Shown: piece by piece, positions 8,639 to 19,645 of the stretch
Layout: every line of letters starts with the position of its first letter
Numbering within the stretch: the stretch's first letter is position 1
DNA from: Shimia aestuarii
GTDB lineage: Bacteria; Pseudomonadota; Alphaproteobacteria; Rhodobacterales; Rhodobacteraceae
Direction: 5' to 3'
Assembly: GCF_900114635.1 (NCBI RefSeq)
Contig: NZ_FOTQ01000001.1
Coordinates: 930,001-994,000, forward strand
DNA: 64,000 nucleotides
Notes under the pieces: model-generated
What the model was told of the DNA's origin: nothing
Databases searched by the model: none
The model's input: only the letters and a program-made list of their open reading frames with translations
Made by a program: the position numbers and the translations under genes

Positions 8639-9594
8639 TTCTTGGTCGACTTGTCCGAAGCCGCATCCGCCTTGGGCGTGCGCGCGTCCTTGGTTTCTAC
8701 CTCTGCTCCGGCCTCGGGCGCCGGCAAGTCCCCGGCCACGGCGGGCGGCAAGCCCATCAGCATCCGCGTGATGGTGATCAACTCGTCCCGCAGCTCGGTG
8801 CGCTTCGTCACCCGGTCAAGCATGCCGTGGTCCAGCAGATACTCGGCCCGCTGGAACCCGTCGGGCAGCTTTTCACGGATCGTCTGTTCGATCACCCGCG
8901 GCCCGGCAAAACAAATGAGCGCGTTGGGTTCGGAAATATGAACATCCCCCAGCATGGCATAAGACGCGGTCACACCGCCGGTGGTCGGATGGGTCAGCAC
9001 CACGATATAGGGCAAACCGGCTTCTTTCAGCATCTGCACCGCCACCGTCGTGCGCGGCATCTGCATCAGGCTCAGGATGCCCTCCTGCATGCGCGCGCCC
9101 CCGGCAGCGGAAAACAGGATCAGCGGGCGCTTGAGTTTCACCGCGCGTTCGGCTGCAGCAATGATCGCATTGCCGACATACATGCCCATCGACCCGCCCA
9201 TGAAGCTGAAATCCTGGCACGCGGCCACGATCGGCGTGCGCCCGATGTCGCCCTCGGCGACAAGCATCGCTTCCTTTTCGCCGGTGTTCTTCTGGGCGGC
9301 TTTCATCCGGTCGGGATATTTCTTCTGATCGCGGAAATGCAGCGGGTCGGCCAGCGGCTCCGGCACCTCCACTTCCACAAACACACCGCCGTCAAACAGC
9401 GCCTCGAACCGGGCGCGCGGGGTGATCGCCATGTGATGATCGCACTGCGTGCAAACATTGAGATTGGCGCTCAGTTCGCGGTGAAACAACATCGTCCCGC
9501 ACTCGTCGCACTTGGTCCACAGATTGTCCGGGACTTCGCGACGGGAAAAGATCGAGTTGATCCGGGGACGGACGTAGTTTGTGATCCAGTTCAT
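8635..9594 (-). CDS. accD: Acetyl-CoA carboxylase carboxyltransferase subunit beta
   Basis: 319 aa. With AccA it transfers CO2 from carboxybiotin to acetyl-CoA in fatty acid synthesis. The N-terminal zinc ribbon is visible (CDECG then CTQCDHH), followed by the crotonase-like carboxyltransferase core with SAAGGARMQEG and the TGGVTASYA oxyanion region. The C-terminal 35 residues are charged and low-complexity. It precedes folC with a 4-bp overlap. Confidence 0.96.
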   Translation of the reverse strand: MNWITNYVRPRINSIFSRREVPDNLWTKCDECGTMLFHRELSANLNVCTQCDHHMAITPRARFEALFDGGVFVEVEVPEPLADPLHFRDQKKYPDRMKAAQKNTGEKEAMLVAEGDIGRTPIVAACQDFSFMGGSMGMYVGNAIIAAAERAVKLKRPLILFSAAGGARMQEGILSLMQMPRTTVAVQMLKEAGLPYIVVLTHPTTGGVTASYAMLGDVHISEPNALICFAGPRVIEQTIREKLPDGFQRAEYLLDHGMLDRVTKRTELRDELITITRMLMGLPPAVAGDLPAPEAGAEVETKDARTPKADAASDKSTKK

Positions 9595-9658
9595 GCGCTT
9601 TTTTCGCCTCTCGGGTTCGCAGTAGGCCTGAAATAGGACGCTACGGAAAGAAATGCAA

Positions 9659-10540
9659 TCAGCGTCGCAACGCGATCCGCGCCGTCAACCACCCGCACAG
9701 CAACACCCCAGCCTCCAGCGGCATCGCCCAAAGCAGCTTCTCGGTATCTTCCGGCCCGAACGGCAAGGTATAAAGCGCCAGCCCGTCCCAATAACCTTCC
9801 AGTGACATGAGGCTCATGGCCGTGAAATTGTTCACCATATGCAGGGCAATCGCCGGACCCAGCGTCCCCGACCGCGCCGTCAGATCGGCCGCGGCAAGGC
9901 CGAAAACCCCCGCCCAGACCACCATCCAGATAGCTGCGCCGCCATAAACCCCCGGCTCGTAATGCAATAGCGCAAACAAGAGACTCGGCAGACCCATCCA
10001 GACAATGGGCGAACGGAACCGCGCCGCCAGCTGGCTCTGCAGATAGCCCCGAAACAGCAGTTCCTCGGCCCCGCATTGCAACAATAACAGCCCGAGACTG
10101 ATCGGCAGCAACGTCAGCCAATAGCCGAAATCCTTGGCCCGCGTCGGTGCGATCTCCTCGGGCATCGGCATCAGGAACACCACGACATAAAGAACAATGC
10201 AAAGCCGGAAGACCCGCCACCCCTGCCCCCAGAAAACCCGCCAGGGCCCCAGAAGACCCAGCATCGAGCGGCGATGCACCAGCCGAACCGCTACCCAGAG
10301 CGCCGCCACGAGGCACGAGAAACTGCCCAGCAAAAGCGCCATGCCCCGCACGGTGGTTCCGCTGGCGATTTCCTCAAAAATCGTACCCGCATCCGGCATG
10401 GCCCGGATCGCCGCAAACCACCCCACATTCAGTGCGATGAAGGCGATCACGGTCACCAGAACCCCAAGAACCAGCCACCCCGGCGCAGCACTGCGACGGG
10501 CGGGGGCGATCAGGGGCTCATGCGGGTCATAGGCGCTCAT
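9659..10540 (-). CDS. CPBP family intramembrane glutamic endopeptidase
   Basis: 293 aa with about eight hydrophobic segments. The CPBP/Rce1-like signature EELLFRGYL, with the Glu pair at residues 159-160, and a later membrane-buried histidine (ALLHYEPG) identify the family, whose members cleave within membranes or act in protein sorting. It lies 64 bp upstream of accD on the same strand and could be co-transcribed. The substrate is unknown. Confidence 0.88.
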   Translation of the reverse strand: MSAYDPHEPLIAPARRSAAPGWLVLGVLVTVIAFIALNVGWFAAIRAMPDAGTIFEEIASGTTVRGMALLLGSFSCLVAALWVAVRLVHRRSMLGLLGPWRVFWGQGWRVFRLCIVLYVVVFLMPMPEEIAPTRAKDFGYWLTLLPISLGLLLLQCGAEELLFRGYLQSQLAARFRSPIVWMGLPSLLFALLHYEPGVYGGAAIWMVVWAGVFGLAAADLTARSGTLGPAIALHMVNNFTAMSLMSLEGYWDGLALYTLPFGPEDTEKLLWAMPLEAGVLLCGWLTARIALRR

Positions 10541-10640
10541 GCTCCTGACCTAGCGCAGCCCCGGCGCAAAGGAAACAGCGACAATTTTTTTCACGCTGCC
10601 TTCCCCCTTGCTCTTGCCCGGCGCGCATTTGTGCGTTTGT

Positions 10641-10669
10641 TTGATGGCAACCTTTTGGGTAAATAATGA
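10641..10669 (+). promoter_or_regulatory. Putative sigma70 promoter for the DUF6478 operon
   Basis: TTGATG (10641-10646), a 17-bp spacer and TAATGA (10664-10669) lie about 80 bp before ATG 10749, in a more AT-rich stretch between divergent genes. Confidence 0.4.
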
Positions 10670-10748
10670 AAACAACCACCCCCCTTTGTTTCGCCAATCG
10701 AAACAGTATGGCGCGCGGCGGTATGCACAGGGCAGGTTCAGAGACACC

Positions 10749-11519
10749 ATGGCGCAAGGCAGCAGTTTCTTCCAGCGGCTCTTCCAGAAGGGCGCCGCAC
10801 GCCAATGGGCCCGCATGGCCCGCAAGGCGGAGCGCACCGACCTGCCCACCCTGCGCGCCCAGCGCCGCAGCGCCCGCAGCCTGCGCCAGCATCTTGATGC
10901 GTTGATTTCGGTGGCCGAAAGCCGCCTTGCCCTGCCGATGATCGGCTCGAACGCCTTTCCAAAACCGCATGGCACCGACTGGTCCTGGCGTCCCCAGCTT
11001 TGGCGCGAACCGATTGCGGTCAAGGGGCGCGCGGCGGTGGAAAACAAGGAAATGCTGGGGGATGAGGTCACGCTGTTTCACGACTGCCGGATCAGCGAAC
11101 TGACCCTGCGCCAGCTGCGCAACAACCGGGACAAGGATCTTGCACCCTTCGGCCTGCGCATGGACGTGTTCCGCTTTGACGGCTCGTTCCTGTCGCTGGT
11201 CGTCGACCTGCCGCCCGAGTCGGTCGATGGCCTTAAACGCAATCACGTGATCCGCGTCGATACGATCGTGGAAATGGAAAAACCGCTGGAAATCTTTGCC
11301 CGGCTCAACATCCGCCACGGCCCCAATACGGAACAGATTGTGCGCGAACTGCCGCTGCGGGAAGAGGACATTCGCGTCGAGTTTGACCTGGCCTATTCCA
11401 ACCTGAACGAAAAACGGGTCGAACAGATGTGGCTTGACCTGATCTTCGAAGGCCCCGAGATGAACCAGGTCATTCTGCGGGACGTGACCTTCTCGCGCCG
11501 CCCACGCGCCGAATTCTAA
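10749..11519 (+). CDS. DUF6478 family protein (unknown function)
   Basis: 256 aa, soluble, with a basic N-terminus (KGAARQWARMARKAERTDL) followed by a helix-rich stretch and a beta-rich C-terminal half ending in LRDVTFSRRPRAEF. I recognise it as a Rhodobacteraceae family of unknown function (DUF6478). No catalytic motif or signal peptide is apparent. ATG 10749 is chosen because conservation-like composition starts there; the longer frame is implausible. It is the first gene of a tight three-gene operon. Confidence 0.8.
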   Translation: MAQGSSFFQRLFQKGAARQWARMARKAERTDLPTLRAQRRSARSLRQHLDALISVAESRLALPMIGSNAFPKPHGTDWSWRPQLWREPIAVKGRAAVENKEMLGDEVTLFHDCRISELTLRQLRNNRDKDLAPFGLRMDVFRFDGSFLSLVVDLPPESVDGLKRNHVIRVDTIVEMEKPLEIFARLNIRHGPNTEQIVRELPLREEDIRVEFDLAYSNLNEKRVEQMWLDLIFEGPEMNQVILRDVTFSRRPRAEF

Positions 11520-11537
11520 GACCAAAGGACAGCGATC

Positions 11538-11915
11538 ATGAGCCAACTGACCCTGACCAAGACCCGGCTGTTCGAAGGCATCTGGGAAGGTGTTCTGAGC
11601 TATGGCGAGGGCACCGGCCCCGAACCCATGATCAACGTCACCTATCAAGAAAAGCCAGTGCCGGGCGTATCGGTCACCGCCCATACCGACAGCACCGGCT
11701 GGGCGCTGCGCATCCCGCTTCCCCCTGAAAGCCTTCAGGACGGGGTGCAGACCGTGCTGATCACCGACAGCGCCACGGGCGCGCGGCTCGACACCATCAC
11801 CTTCATTGCCGGTGAGGCCCTGGCAGACGACATTCGCGCCGAAATCGACCTGCTGCGCGCCGAGCTGGACATGCTCAAACGCGCCTTCCGGCGTCACTGC
11901 GTGGAAACCATGTAA
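11538..11915 (+). CDS. Hypothetical protein with beta-sandwich-like N-terminus and coiled-coil tail
   Basis: 125 aa, family not recognised. Residues 1-90 look beta-rich, with an alternating pattern around VSVTAHTDSTGWALRIPLP that could form a transthyretin/Ig-like fold. Residues 93-120 (ADDIRAEIDLLRAELDMLK) form a heptad coiled coil. It sits 18 bp after the DUF6478 gene and 18 bp before the YdhR-like gene, so the three are likely made together. No signal peptide. Function unknown. Confidence 0.75.
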   Translation: MSQLTLTKTRLFEGIWEGVLSYGEGTGPEPMINVTYQEKPVPGVSVTAHTDSTGWALRIPLPPESLQDGVQTVLITDSATGARLDTITFIAGEALADDIRAEIDLLRAELDMLKRAFRRHCVETM

Positions 11916-11933
11916 CAGTTCAGGAAGTGGCCC

Positions 11934-12248
11934 ATGATTACCGAGATTGTTCGTTTCGACCTTCCCCATGACAAGAGCCGCGCCGAAGTGGTTGCGTTGT
12001 TCGAGGCCACCGTGGCGCGATGGCAATCCAACGACCGCCTGATCCGCAAGCAATATCTCTATGACGGGGAACGCGGTATTGGCGGAGGCATCTATCTCTG
12101 GCCAAGCAAGGCCGACGCGCTTGCCGCCCATGATACCACTTGGTGTGAAATGGCCGAACAGGTCTATGGCAGCCGTCCATCCTTTGAGTATTTCGAAACG
12201 CCGATCGTTGTCGACAATGCCGCCGGGGTGGTTTTGCACGAGGGCTGA
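11934..12248 (+). CDS. YdhR-like dimeric alpha-beta barrel protein
   Basis: 104 aa. The start (ITEIVRFDLPHDKSRAEVVALFEATVARW), the GIGGGIYLWPSKADALA middle and the end pattern fit YdhR/monooxygenase-like ferredoxin-fold proteins, which dimerise and sometimes act as cofactor-free oxygenases. It is the last gene of the DUF6478 operon and is followed by a hairpin at 12261. Enzymatic activity is not shown by any motif. Confidence 0.7.
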   Translation: MITEIVRFDLPHDKSRAEVVALFEATVARWQSNDRLIRKQYLYDGERGIGGGIYLWPSKADALAAHDTTWCEMAEQVYGSRPSFEYFETPIVVDNAAGVVLHEG

Positions 12249-12260
12249 GGGCCGTTCGTT

Positions 12261-12351
12261 GGCTCAGCAAAGCTGAGCCTGTTTTGGGGGGCGCTGCCCC
12301 CGTCTCAGCTTTGGCTGAGACTCCCCCGGGGTATTTGGGGAAAAAGAAAGA
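12261..12351 (+). repeat. Dispersed intergenic repeat, copy A, with terminator hairpin
   Basis: GGCTCAGC/GCTGAGCC with an AAA loop (12261-12279) and T-rich flank forms a terminator. It is followed by a GGGGCGCTGCCCC palindrome, a GTCTCAGC/GCTGAGAC stem and the tail GGGGTATTTGGGGAAAAAG. The same order recurs elsewhere in the window. Confidence 0.7.
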
Positions 12352-12432
12352 ACCGGGGGAGAAATCCGACAATGGTTAACAAATCCCAGCGTGCGCAGTC
12401 TTAACAATCGGGTTCTGAGATGCGGAGCCGAA

Positions 12433-12465
12433 GCGATACCGACGCAATACCGACGTGATACCGAT
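12433..12465 (+). repeat. Three tandem 11-bp repeats upstream of the FadH-like gene
   Basis: GCGATACCGAC, GCAATACCGAC and GTGATACCGAT are directly adjacent, one helical turn apart, about 160-190 bp before ATG 12626. The 12-mer CGACGTGATACC inside the array recurs at 14856-14867 before the LysR gene. Confidence 0.6.
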
Positions 12466-12559
12466 GCAAAACCGCAGACCCCAATCCTTGAAAACAAGGC
12501 CGTTCACCATGATTCGGGCTTTTGGACGCAACGGCACCGTGCGGTGCCCTGTTCCATGA

Positions 12560-14653
<2,094 letters not shown>

Positions 14654-14654
14654 T

Positions 14655-14706
14655 CTTCCCTCTCATTGGTTCCAAATACCCAATCGCCGCGCCCCTCGGG
14701 GCGCGG
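14655..14706 (-). repeat. Dispersed intergenic repeat, reversed copy with ACCAATGAGA-type tail
   Basis: Read on the minus strand, a CCGCGCCCC/GGGGCGCGG stem is followed by ATTGGGTATTTGGAACCA, very close to the tail at 46112-46139. On the plus strand the stem may end fadH transcription. Confidence 0.55.
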
Positions 14707-14901
14707 CCCGGCCCAACGCCTTGGAGCGCATCCCGGATGCGTTTCAATGGGGCGGGAGCGCCTCGTTCAACAACTGTTTCGCTGTTTCCACGCCGCAAAC
14801 GATCCCTGACAAATCCCTGATATTGTCTGCCCTCTGCCCTCATCCTGCCCGATTTCGACGTGATACCTGATCCTCAACAATGCATGTAGAGGTAGGAACG
14901 A

Positions 14902-15807
14902 ATGGATCGCCTGACCGAAATGGAAGCTTTTGCCACCGTGGTGGATCAGGGTGGCTTCACCGATGCCGCCAAGAAAATGGGCATCTCGAAATCAGCCGTG
15001 TCCAAGCACGTCTCAAGCCTCGAGGCGCGCCTTGGCGCGCGCCTATTGAACCGCACCACCCGCCGTGTCAGCCCGACCGAAATCGGTCTGGCTTATTATG
15101 ACCGCGCCCGCCGTGTACTGAACGATGCGGGCGAGGCGGACGCCCTTGTCACTTCGATGCAATCTGCTCCTTCGGGCCTTCTCCGCATCTCCGTGGCCAC
15201 CGATTTCGGCGTCAATCATCTGTCCCCGGTCCTGGGCGAATTTCTCAATGAATTCCCGGACATCACCGTCAACATGGTGCTCAACAACCGCTATGTTGAA
15301 CTGATTTCCGAAGGCTTTGACATGGCCATCCGCATTGGCGAACTGGAAGACAGCACCCTGCGTGCGCGCAAGCTGACCGAAACCACCAAGCGCATGATTG
15401 CCAGCCCGGGATATTTCAAACGCTACGGGCGTCCGCAGAAGATCGACGACCTGAACGATCACAAACTGCTGCACTACTCCAGCCAGTCCAACGGCGCGGT
15501 CTGGAAACTGACCGCCCCGTCCGGCGAAAAGCGTCAGGTCCGCACCGCCGGCTGGCTTTCGGTCAATGATGGACAATCGCTCCTGAACGCGGCCATTGCC
15601 GGTCTCGGCATCGCCTACCTGCCGAGCTTCCTCTATGCCGAAGCCATGGAACAGGGTCTGGTCGAGGACGCGATTCCCGATTTACCCCTGGAAACCCAAG
15701 GCATCTACGCAGTCTATCCGCCCGGCCGCTTCACCCAGCCCAAGGTTCGCGCCTTCATCGACTTTCTGGTGCATGCCTTTGCTGAAAAGGGCCCGACCGA
15801 CTGGTAA
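14902..15807 (+). CDS. LysR family transcriptional regulator
   Basis: 301 aa. The N-terminal winged helix-turn-helix is typical (MDRLTEMEAFATVVDQGGF, then KMGISKSAVSKHVSSLEARLG, about residues 1-60), followed by the periplasmic-binding-like effector domain. It belongs to the DsdC/AaeR-like group with a C-terminal YPPGRFTQPKVRAFIDFLV. It is followed by a strong terminator at 15849. A 12-mer shared between its upstream region and that of fadH hints that it controls both. Confidence 0.92.
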   Translation: MDRLTEMEAFATVVDQGGFTDAAKKMGISKSAVSKHVSSLEARLGARLLNRTTRRVSPTEIGLAYYDRARRVLNDAGEADALVTSMQSAPSGLLRISVATDFGVNHLSPVLGEFLNEFPDITVNMVLNNRYVELISEGFDMAIRIGELEDSTLRARKLTETTKRMIASPGYFKRYGRPQKIDDLNDHKLLHYSSQSNGAVWKLTAPSGEKRQVRTAGWLSVNDGQSLLNAAIAGLGIAYLPSFLYAEAMEQGLVEDAIPDLPLETQGIYAVYPPGRFTQPKVRAFIDFLVHAFAEKGPTDW

Positions 15808-15848
15808 GACGACTTCCCCGAAGCTTTCCGTCATGCGAAAGCAAACCT

Positions 15849-15880
15849 GACCCGGACCGCTTTGGACCGGGTCTTTTTTT
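15849..15880 (+). terminator. Rho-independent terminator of the LysR gene
   Basis: GACCCGG pairs with CCGGGTC, with an extra CC/GG pair inside and loop GCTTT, followed by seven T. The T-tract overlaps the stop codon of the convergent OmpA-like gene. Confidence 0.9.
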
Positions 15881-16856
15881 ATTCGGTGTTCAAAAGAACC
15901 GCTTCCACCCGACGATTGGCGTTGCGCCCCTCTTCCGTCAGGTTCGACGCGATGGGCGACAGAAACCCCACACCCTGCGCTTCAAGTTGCCCCGCGCCCA
16001 CGCCATAGGCCTCGACCAACCGGGCCTGAACGGCGACAGCACGCTTGCGTGACAATTCGCTGTTCTGTGCCAACGACCCTTCGCTGTCCGTGTGCCCCAC
16101 CAGCGCCACCCGGCGGGTTGTATCCGCATTGAGATAAGCCGCGAGCGAGTCCAGCGACCGGAACGGCCCCGCCCCAAGTCGGGACGATCCGGTCTCGAAC
16201 TCCAGATCCGAAAGCACGATGTGCCCTGTCCGTTCAAGCCAAAGCGGAATGCTGTCGGCATCAACCACGTCTGGGCGCAACGTCGTGTCCTGGCGCGCCG
16301 GTCCGGTGGTGCCGATACGAGGCGTCGAAGGCTCGTCTCCGACGCGCGCTTCCTGTGTTTCGAAGGGTGCCGGGCTGACCTCGATCACCTGCACCATACC
16401 CGCCTGTGCCGTGCGGCTGACCAGCACACCGACCCCCTCCGGCCCGGAATCGCCATCGCGAAAGCCCGAGGTGAACTGATAATCCGACAGGTCCACGAAC
16501 ATCTCGGGCGGGGGCAGAACTTCGGTGTTGAAACGGAAATCAAACCCGCCGCAAAGCTCTGCGTCGCAGGAAAATACGATATCGTAACCCGCGCTTAACA
16601 ATTGTGCCGTAAGGTCGGCGGCCATGGCCCCTGTCCCGGCAAACCCACTCGGAATGCGCCAACTGCGCCGCATCACCGCGCCGGGCAATCGGTCGCTGGG
16701 CACCTCGTCATTGGTGAAGGGGCCCGTCGGTACCGCATAGAACCCTTGCGCGCTGCGGACATCGCCCAATAGCTGCGCCCCTTCTGGCAGCACGGGCTCG
16801 AACCCCGCCGCCAGCCCTGGCCACACCGCCAACGATATGGCCAGTCCCCGTTTCAT
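15879..16856 (-). CDS. OmpA family protein
   Basis: 325 aa with an N-terminal signal peptide (MKRGLAISLAVWPGLAAG). The C-terminal 110 residues are an OmpA-like peptidoglycan-binding domain (VALVGHTDSEGSLAQNSELSRKRA, then GRNANRRVE). The middle, about residues 20-150, has two cysteines (CDAELCGG) and resembles periplasmic DUF4892-like proteins, with no beta-barrel signature. It probably anchors to peptidoglycan from the periplasm or outer membrane. Its ATG overlaps the upstream stop by 4 bp. Confidence 0.85.
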   Translation of the reverse strand: MKRGLAISLAVWPGLAAGFEPVLPEGAQLLGDVRSAQGFYAVPTGPFTNDEVPSDRLPGAVMRRSWRIPSGFAGTGAMAADLTAQLLSAGYDIVFSCDAELCGGFDFRFNTEVLPPPEMFVDLSDYQFTSGFRDGDSGPEGVGVLVSRTAQAGMVQVIEVSPAPFETQEARVGDEPSTPRIGTTGPARQDTTLRPDVVDADSIPLWLERTGHIVLSDLEFETGSSRLGAGPFRSLDSLAAYLNADTTRRVALVGHTDSEGSLAQNSELSRKRAVAVQARLVEAYGVGAGQLEAQGVGFLSPIASNLTEEGRNANRRVEAVLLNTE

Positions 16857-17428
16857 CGCGCCTGTGCGTGATACTCATCATTGGGCCACATGCCCGTGGC
16901 CGAAGCGACCCGGTTTGACATGTTGTAGAACCCGGCGACATTGGCGATGTCCCAGATATCCCGATCGCTGAACCCGACGTCGCGCAGGTGCTGGCGGTCT
17001 ACCTCCTCGATGGTCGCTGACGCCATTGTCATCTTCTCGGCAAAGGCCAGCATCGCGTATTGCCGCGCGTCGAGATCCGCCACCCGCCAGTTCATCACCA
17101 TCATCTCGCCCAGCTTCGGGTCGCCTGAATACTGCCGCACCGCCGCACCATGCGCCACCAGACAATAGAAACACTTGTTGATGGCGCTCACCACGACCGC
17201 GATCATCTCGCGTTCCAGCTTGTTCAACCCGCTTTCACCCAGCATCAGGTCATTGTAAAGCGCCGTGAACGCGTTGAGCTTGGTGACATCAAGGGCATAG
17301 GCCTTGAGCACGTTCGGCACCATGCCAAGCTTCTCGGTGCAGATGTCGAAATAGCGCTGCGTCTCTTCGGGCAGCGGGTTCATCATCGGGATGTCCAATG
17401 CGGTTGGCTGGTCAGTCTTGCTCAACAT
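16853..17428 (-). CDS. Peroxidase-related enzyme, AhpD/carboxymuconolactone decarboxylase-like
   Basis: 191 aa. The AhpD-like core carries the CxxC pair in NKCFYCLVAHGAAVR with the following His, as in alkylhydroperoxidase-like proteins of the uncharacterised peroxidase-related group. ATG 17428 is preceded by AGGGAG at short spacing; a TTG four codons upstream is possible. It lies in a minus-strand operon cinA, GNAT, this gene, OmpA-like. A redox role is likely; the substrate is unknown. Confidence 0.85.
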   Translation of the reverse strand: MLSKTDQPTALDIPMMNPLPEETQRYFDICTEKLGMVPNVLKAYALDVTKLNAFTALYNDLMLGESGLNKLEREMIAVVVSAINKCFYCLVAHGAAVRQYSGDPKLGEMMVMNWRVADLDARQYAMLAFAEKMTMASATIEEVDRQHLRDVGFSDRDIWDIANVAGFYNMSNRVASATGMWPNDEYHAQAR

Positions 17429-17436
17429 AGTCTCCC

Positions 17437-18165
17437 TCAATCAATGACTTTCTGACGATAGTGATAGTGTCCCACAACCTTCATTCCGAGGGAAGAATAG
17501 AGCCCGTTTGCCGCCTTGTTACGCGACGTACAAATCACGGCAAGCGTGTGCCCGCCATTGTCGAGCACCCAATAGGCCGCCCGTCGCATCAACCAGCGCC
17601 CAACACCTTCGCGGCGCTGATGCGGCAGGATTTCCAGCGCGTGCACCATTCCAATTCCATCATGCATCGACAGGAACGACGCGCCCGCAGGCTGGTCCCG
17701 CCAACGTGACACGAACCCGGTCTTGGGAGCACTGGCACGATGCATCACCGCGAGCCGACCTTCACCGATTCCACCCGAAGCCCACATCTCCTCCATGATC
17801 TTCAGCGGCTCCCAGGCCGGGATCGCTGCCGTGCGAGGCGGGCGTTCCGTGGCGATGTCCTCCGAGCGCGCCGCGTACATCGTGACCGGATCGACGATCT
17901 CGTACCCAGCCTCGTCCAATACCGCGTCCAGCGCCGCGTCCCCCTCCCGGATCTGGAACAATGGCACCTGTCCCAGTGCTCGCATCGCGGCCTCCGCCTC
18001 TGGCAGGTCCGCTGCCGTCGCGGGCCCCTCCGCCGTCGCCGCCGACACCCGCTTGCCGCCACCACGCCCTTCGCGGATCGTGAACGGCCCGCACTGGCTG
18101 GTTGCATAAGGCGGCCACGTCGCCTCGATCACCTCGTAGAGCTTTTGCGCATCCGGTTGTGCCAT
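17437..18165 (-). CDS. GNAT family N-acetyltransferase
   Basis: 242 aa. The C-terminal half has the acetyl-CoA-binding pattern LEILPHQRREGVGRWLMRRA and a late NGLYSSLGMKVVGHYHYR typical of GNATs. The N-terminal half is divergent. The start codon overlaps the stop of cinA (ATGA), so the two are translationally coupled. The acceptor substrate is unknown. Confidence 0.88.
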   Translation of the reverse strand: MAQPDAQKLYEVIEATWPPYATSQCGPFTIREGRGGGKRVSAATAEGPATAADLPEAEAAMRALGQVPLFQIREGDAALDAVLDEAGYEIVDPVTMYAARSEDIATERPPRTAAIPAWEPLKIMEEMWASGGIGEGRLAVMHRASAPKTGFVSRWRDQPAGASFLSMHDGIGMVHALEILPHQRREGVGRWLMRRAAYWVLDNGGHTLAVICTSRNKAANGLYSSLGMKVVGHYHYRQKVID

Positions 18166-18884
18166 TATCCAAACATCTCCGCCAGTCGTGTCATCGCCGC
18201 GTCCACCCGCGCGCCATCCGTGCCGCGGATGACGATATTCGCCCCGAACACCCCGTCCTTCTGGAAGGGATAGGACCCAATGGACAGATCGGAAAAATCC
18301 GCCGCCAACGCGCCCAAAGGCCCGGCAATATCGCCCTCGCCCTTCATGATCCGCAAGGACTGCGACAACAGCGGCGCACCGCCGGTCAACGTCGGCAACA
18401 CGCTCGCCACCATTGCCTGGAATACCGACGGGACCCCGGCCATCACGTGCACGTTTTCTACCGTGAACCCCGGCGCCACCGAAACCGGGTTGTCAATCAA
18501 GGCCGCCCCGTCCGGAATACGCGCCATACGCAGCCGCGCCTCGTTCAGTTCCTGCCCCGAGTTGTCGTAATGCGCCTGCAACAGGGCCCGCGCATCGCTG
18601 CGCACATCAATCGACCGCCCAAAGGCCGCAGCGATGCAGTCGGCGGTAATGTCGTCATGGGTCGGCCCGATTCCACCGCTTGTAAACACTGTGTCATAAG
18701 TCCCCGACAATGCCTGAACGGCCGCGATGATCATCTCGCGGTCATCCGCCACGATCCGCACCTCTCGCAGGTCAACCCCGTGCTTGGTCAGCTCCCCGGC
18801 CAGGAAATGCATGTTCGCATCCCGTGTCCGGCCCGAAAGGATTTCGTCCCCGATCACCAGCATGGCAGCGGTGGGATTGGTCAT
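18165..18884 (-). CDS. cinA: Competence/damage-inducible protein A-type molybdopterin-binding protein
   Basis: 239 aa, the CinA/COG1058 N-terminal domain alone (AAMLVIGDEILSGRTRDAN, TSGGIGPTHDDITADC). Long CinA proteins add a C-terminal nicotinamide-nucleotide amidase domain, which is missing here; stand-alone domains act as ADP-ribose or FAD pyrophosphatases in some bacteria. The divergent sfsA starts 49 bp away, so the two promoters must overlap. Confidence 0.88.
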   Translation of the reverse strand: MTNPTAAMLVIGDEILSGRTRDANMHFLAGELTKHGVDLREVRIVADDREMIIAAVQALSGTYDTVFTSGGIGPTHDDITADCIAAAFGRSIDVRSDARALLQAHYDNSGQELNEARLRMARIPDGAALIDNPVSVAPGFTVENVHVMAGVPSVFQAMVASVLPTLTGGAPLLSQSLRIMKGEGDIAGPLGALAADFSDLSIGSYPFQKDGVFGANIVIRGTDGARVDAAMTRLAEMFG

Positions 18885-18933
18885 GGCGCAGCGCTCCTTG
18901 TCAGAGGGTCACCGCAGGTATAGGGCTGAGACC

Positions 18934-19644
18934 ATGCGCTTTCAAACCCCTCTTTTGCCCGCCGTGCTGATCCGCCGCTACAAACGCTTTCTCGCCGATG
19001 CCCGGCTCGAGGACGGCACCGAGATCACCGCCCATTGCGCCAATCCCGGTTCCATGATGGGGCTGGCTGATCCGGGCAGCCGGATCTGGCTGGAACCCAA
19101 TGACGACCCGAAGAAGAAACTGAAATACGGCTGGCGGCTGGTCGATCATGAGAATGGCCATTTCACAGGTGTCGACACCTCGGTCCCGAACCGTGCCCTC
19201 AAAGCCGCGCTGATGGCGCATCAACTCCCCGAACTCGCCGCCTACCCGATGGTGCGCAGCGAGGTGAAATACGGCGAAAACAGCCGCATCGACTTTCTGC
19301 TGACCGGTGACGACTTGCCCGACCTCTATGTCGAGGTAAAATCCGTCACGCTCTCGCGCAGCCCCGGCTTGGCCGAGTTTCCCGACAGCGTCACTGCGCG
19401 CGGCACCAAGCATCTTGGTGAATTACAGCAGATGGTCACCGCCGGCCACCGTGCCATGATGCTCTACCTTGTCCAGCGCACGGATGCACAAACCGTCACC
19501 CTCGCGCGGGATATCGACCCGACCTATGCCGCCGCCTTCGCCGCCGCACGCGCCGCCGGAGTCGAGGTCATGGCCTATGGCTGTCAGATCACCCCCGACG
19601 CCATCGACATTGGCACGCGCCTGCCGTTCCACGACGCCCCCTGA
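18934..19644 (+). CDS. sfsA: DNA/RNA nuclease SfsA
   Basis: 236 aa. Family landmarks include RRYKRFLADARLEDGTEITA, the CANPGSM motif and the nuclease-like core SRIDFLL...LYVEVKSVTLS with the Asp/Glu/Lys set of a PD-(D/E)xK fold. SfsA was first linked to maltose gene expression and later to sugar fermentation stimulation; nuclease function is the current family view. ATG 18934 begins the conserved N-terminus. It is followed by map. Confidence 0.93.
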   Translation: MRFQTPLLPAVLIRRYKRFLADARLEDGTEITAHCANPGSMMGLADPGSRIWLEPNDDPKKKLKYGWRLVDHENGHFTGVDTSVPNRALKAALMAHQLPELAAYPMVRSEVKYGENSRIDFLLTGDDLPDLYVEVKSVTLSRSPGLAEFPDSVTARGTKHLGELQQMVTAGHRAMMLYLVQRTDAQTVTLARDIDPTYAAAFAAARAAGVEVMAYGCQITPDAIDIGTRLPFHDAP

Positions 19645-19645
19645 T

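Noticed and set aside
10527-12239. 570-codon minus-strand frame across the DUF6478 operon
   Set aside because: It spans three plus-strand genes and their gaps, with no motif or ribosome site; a codon-bias shadow.
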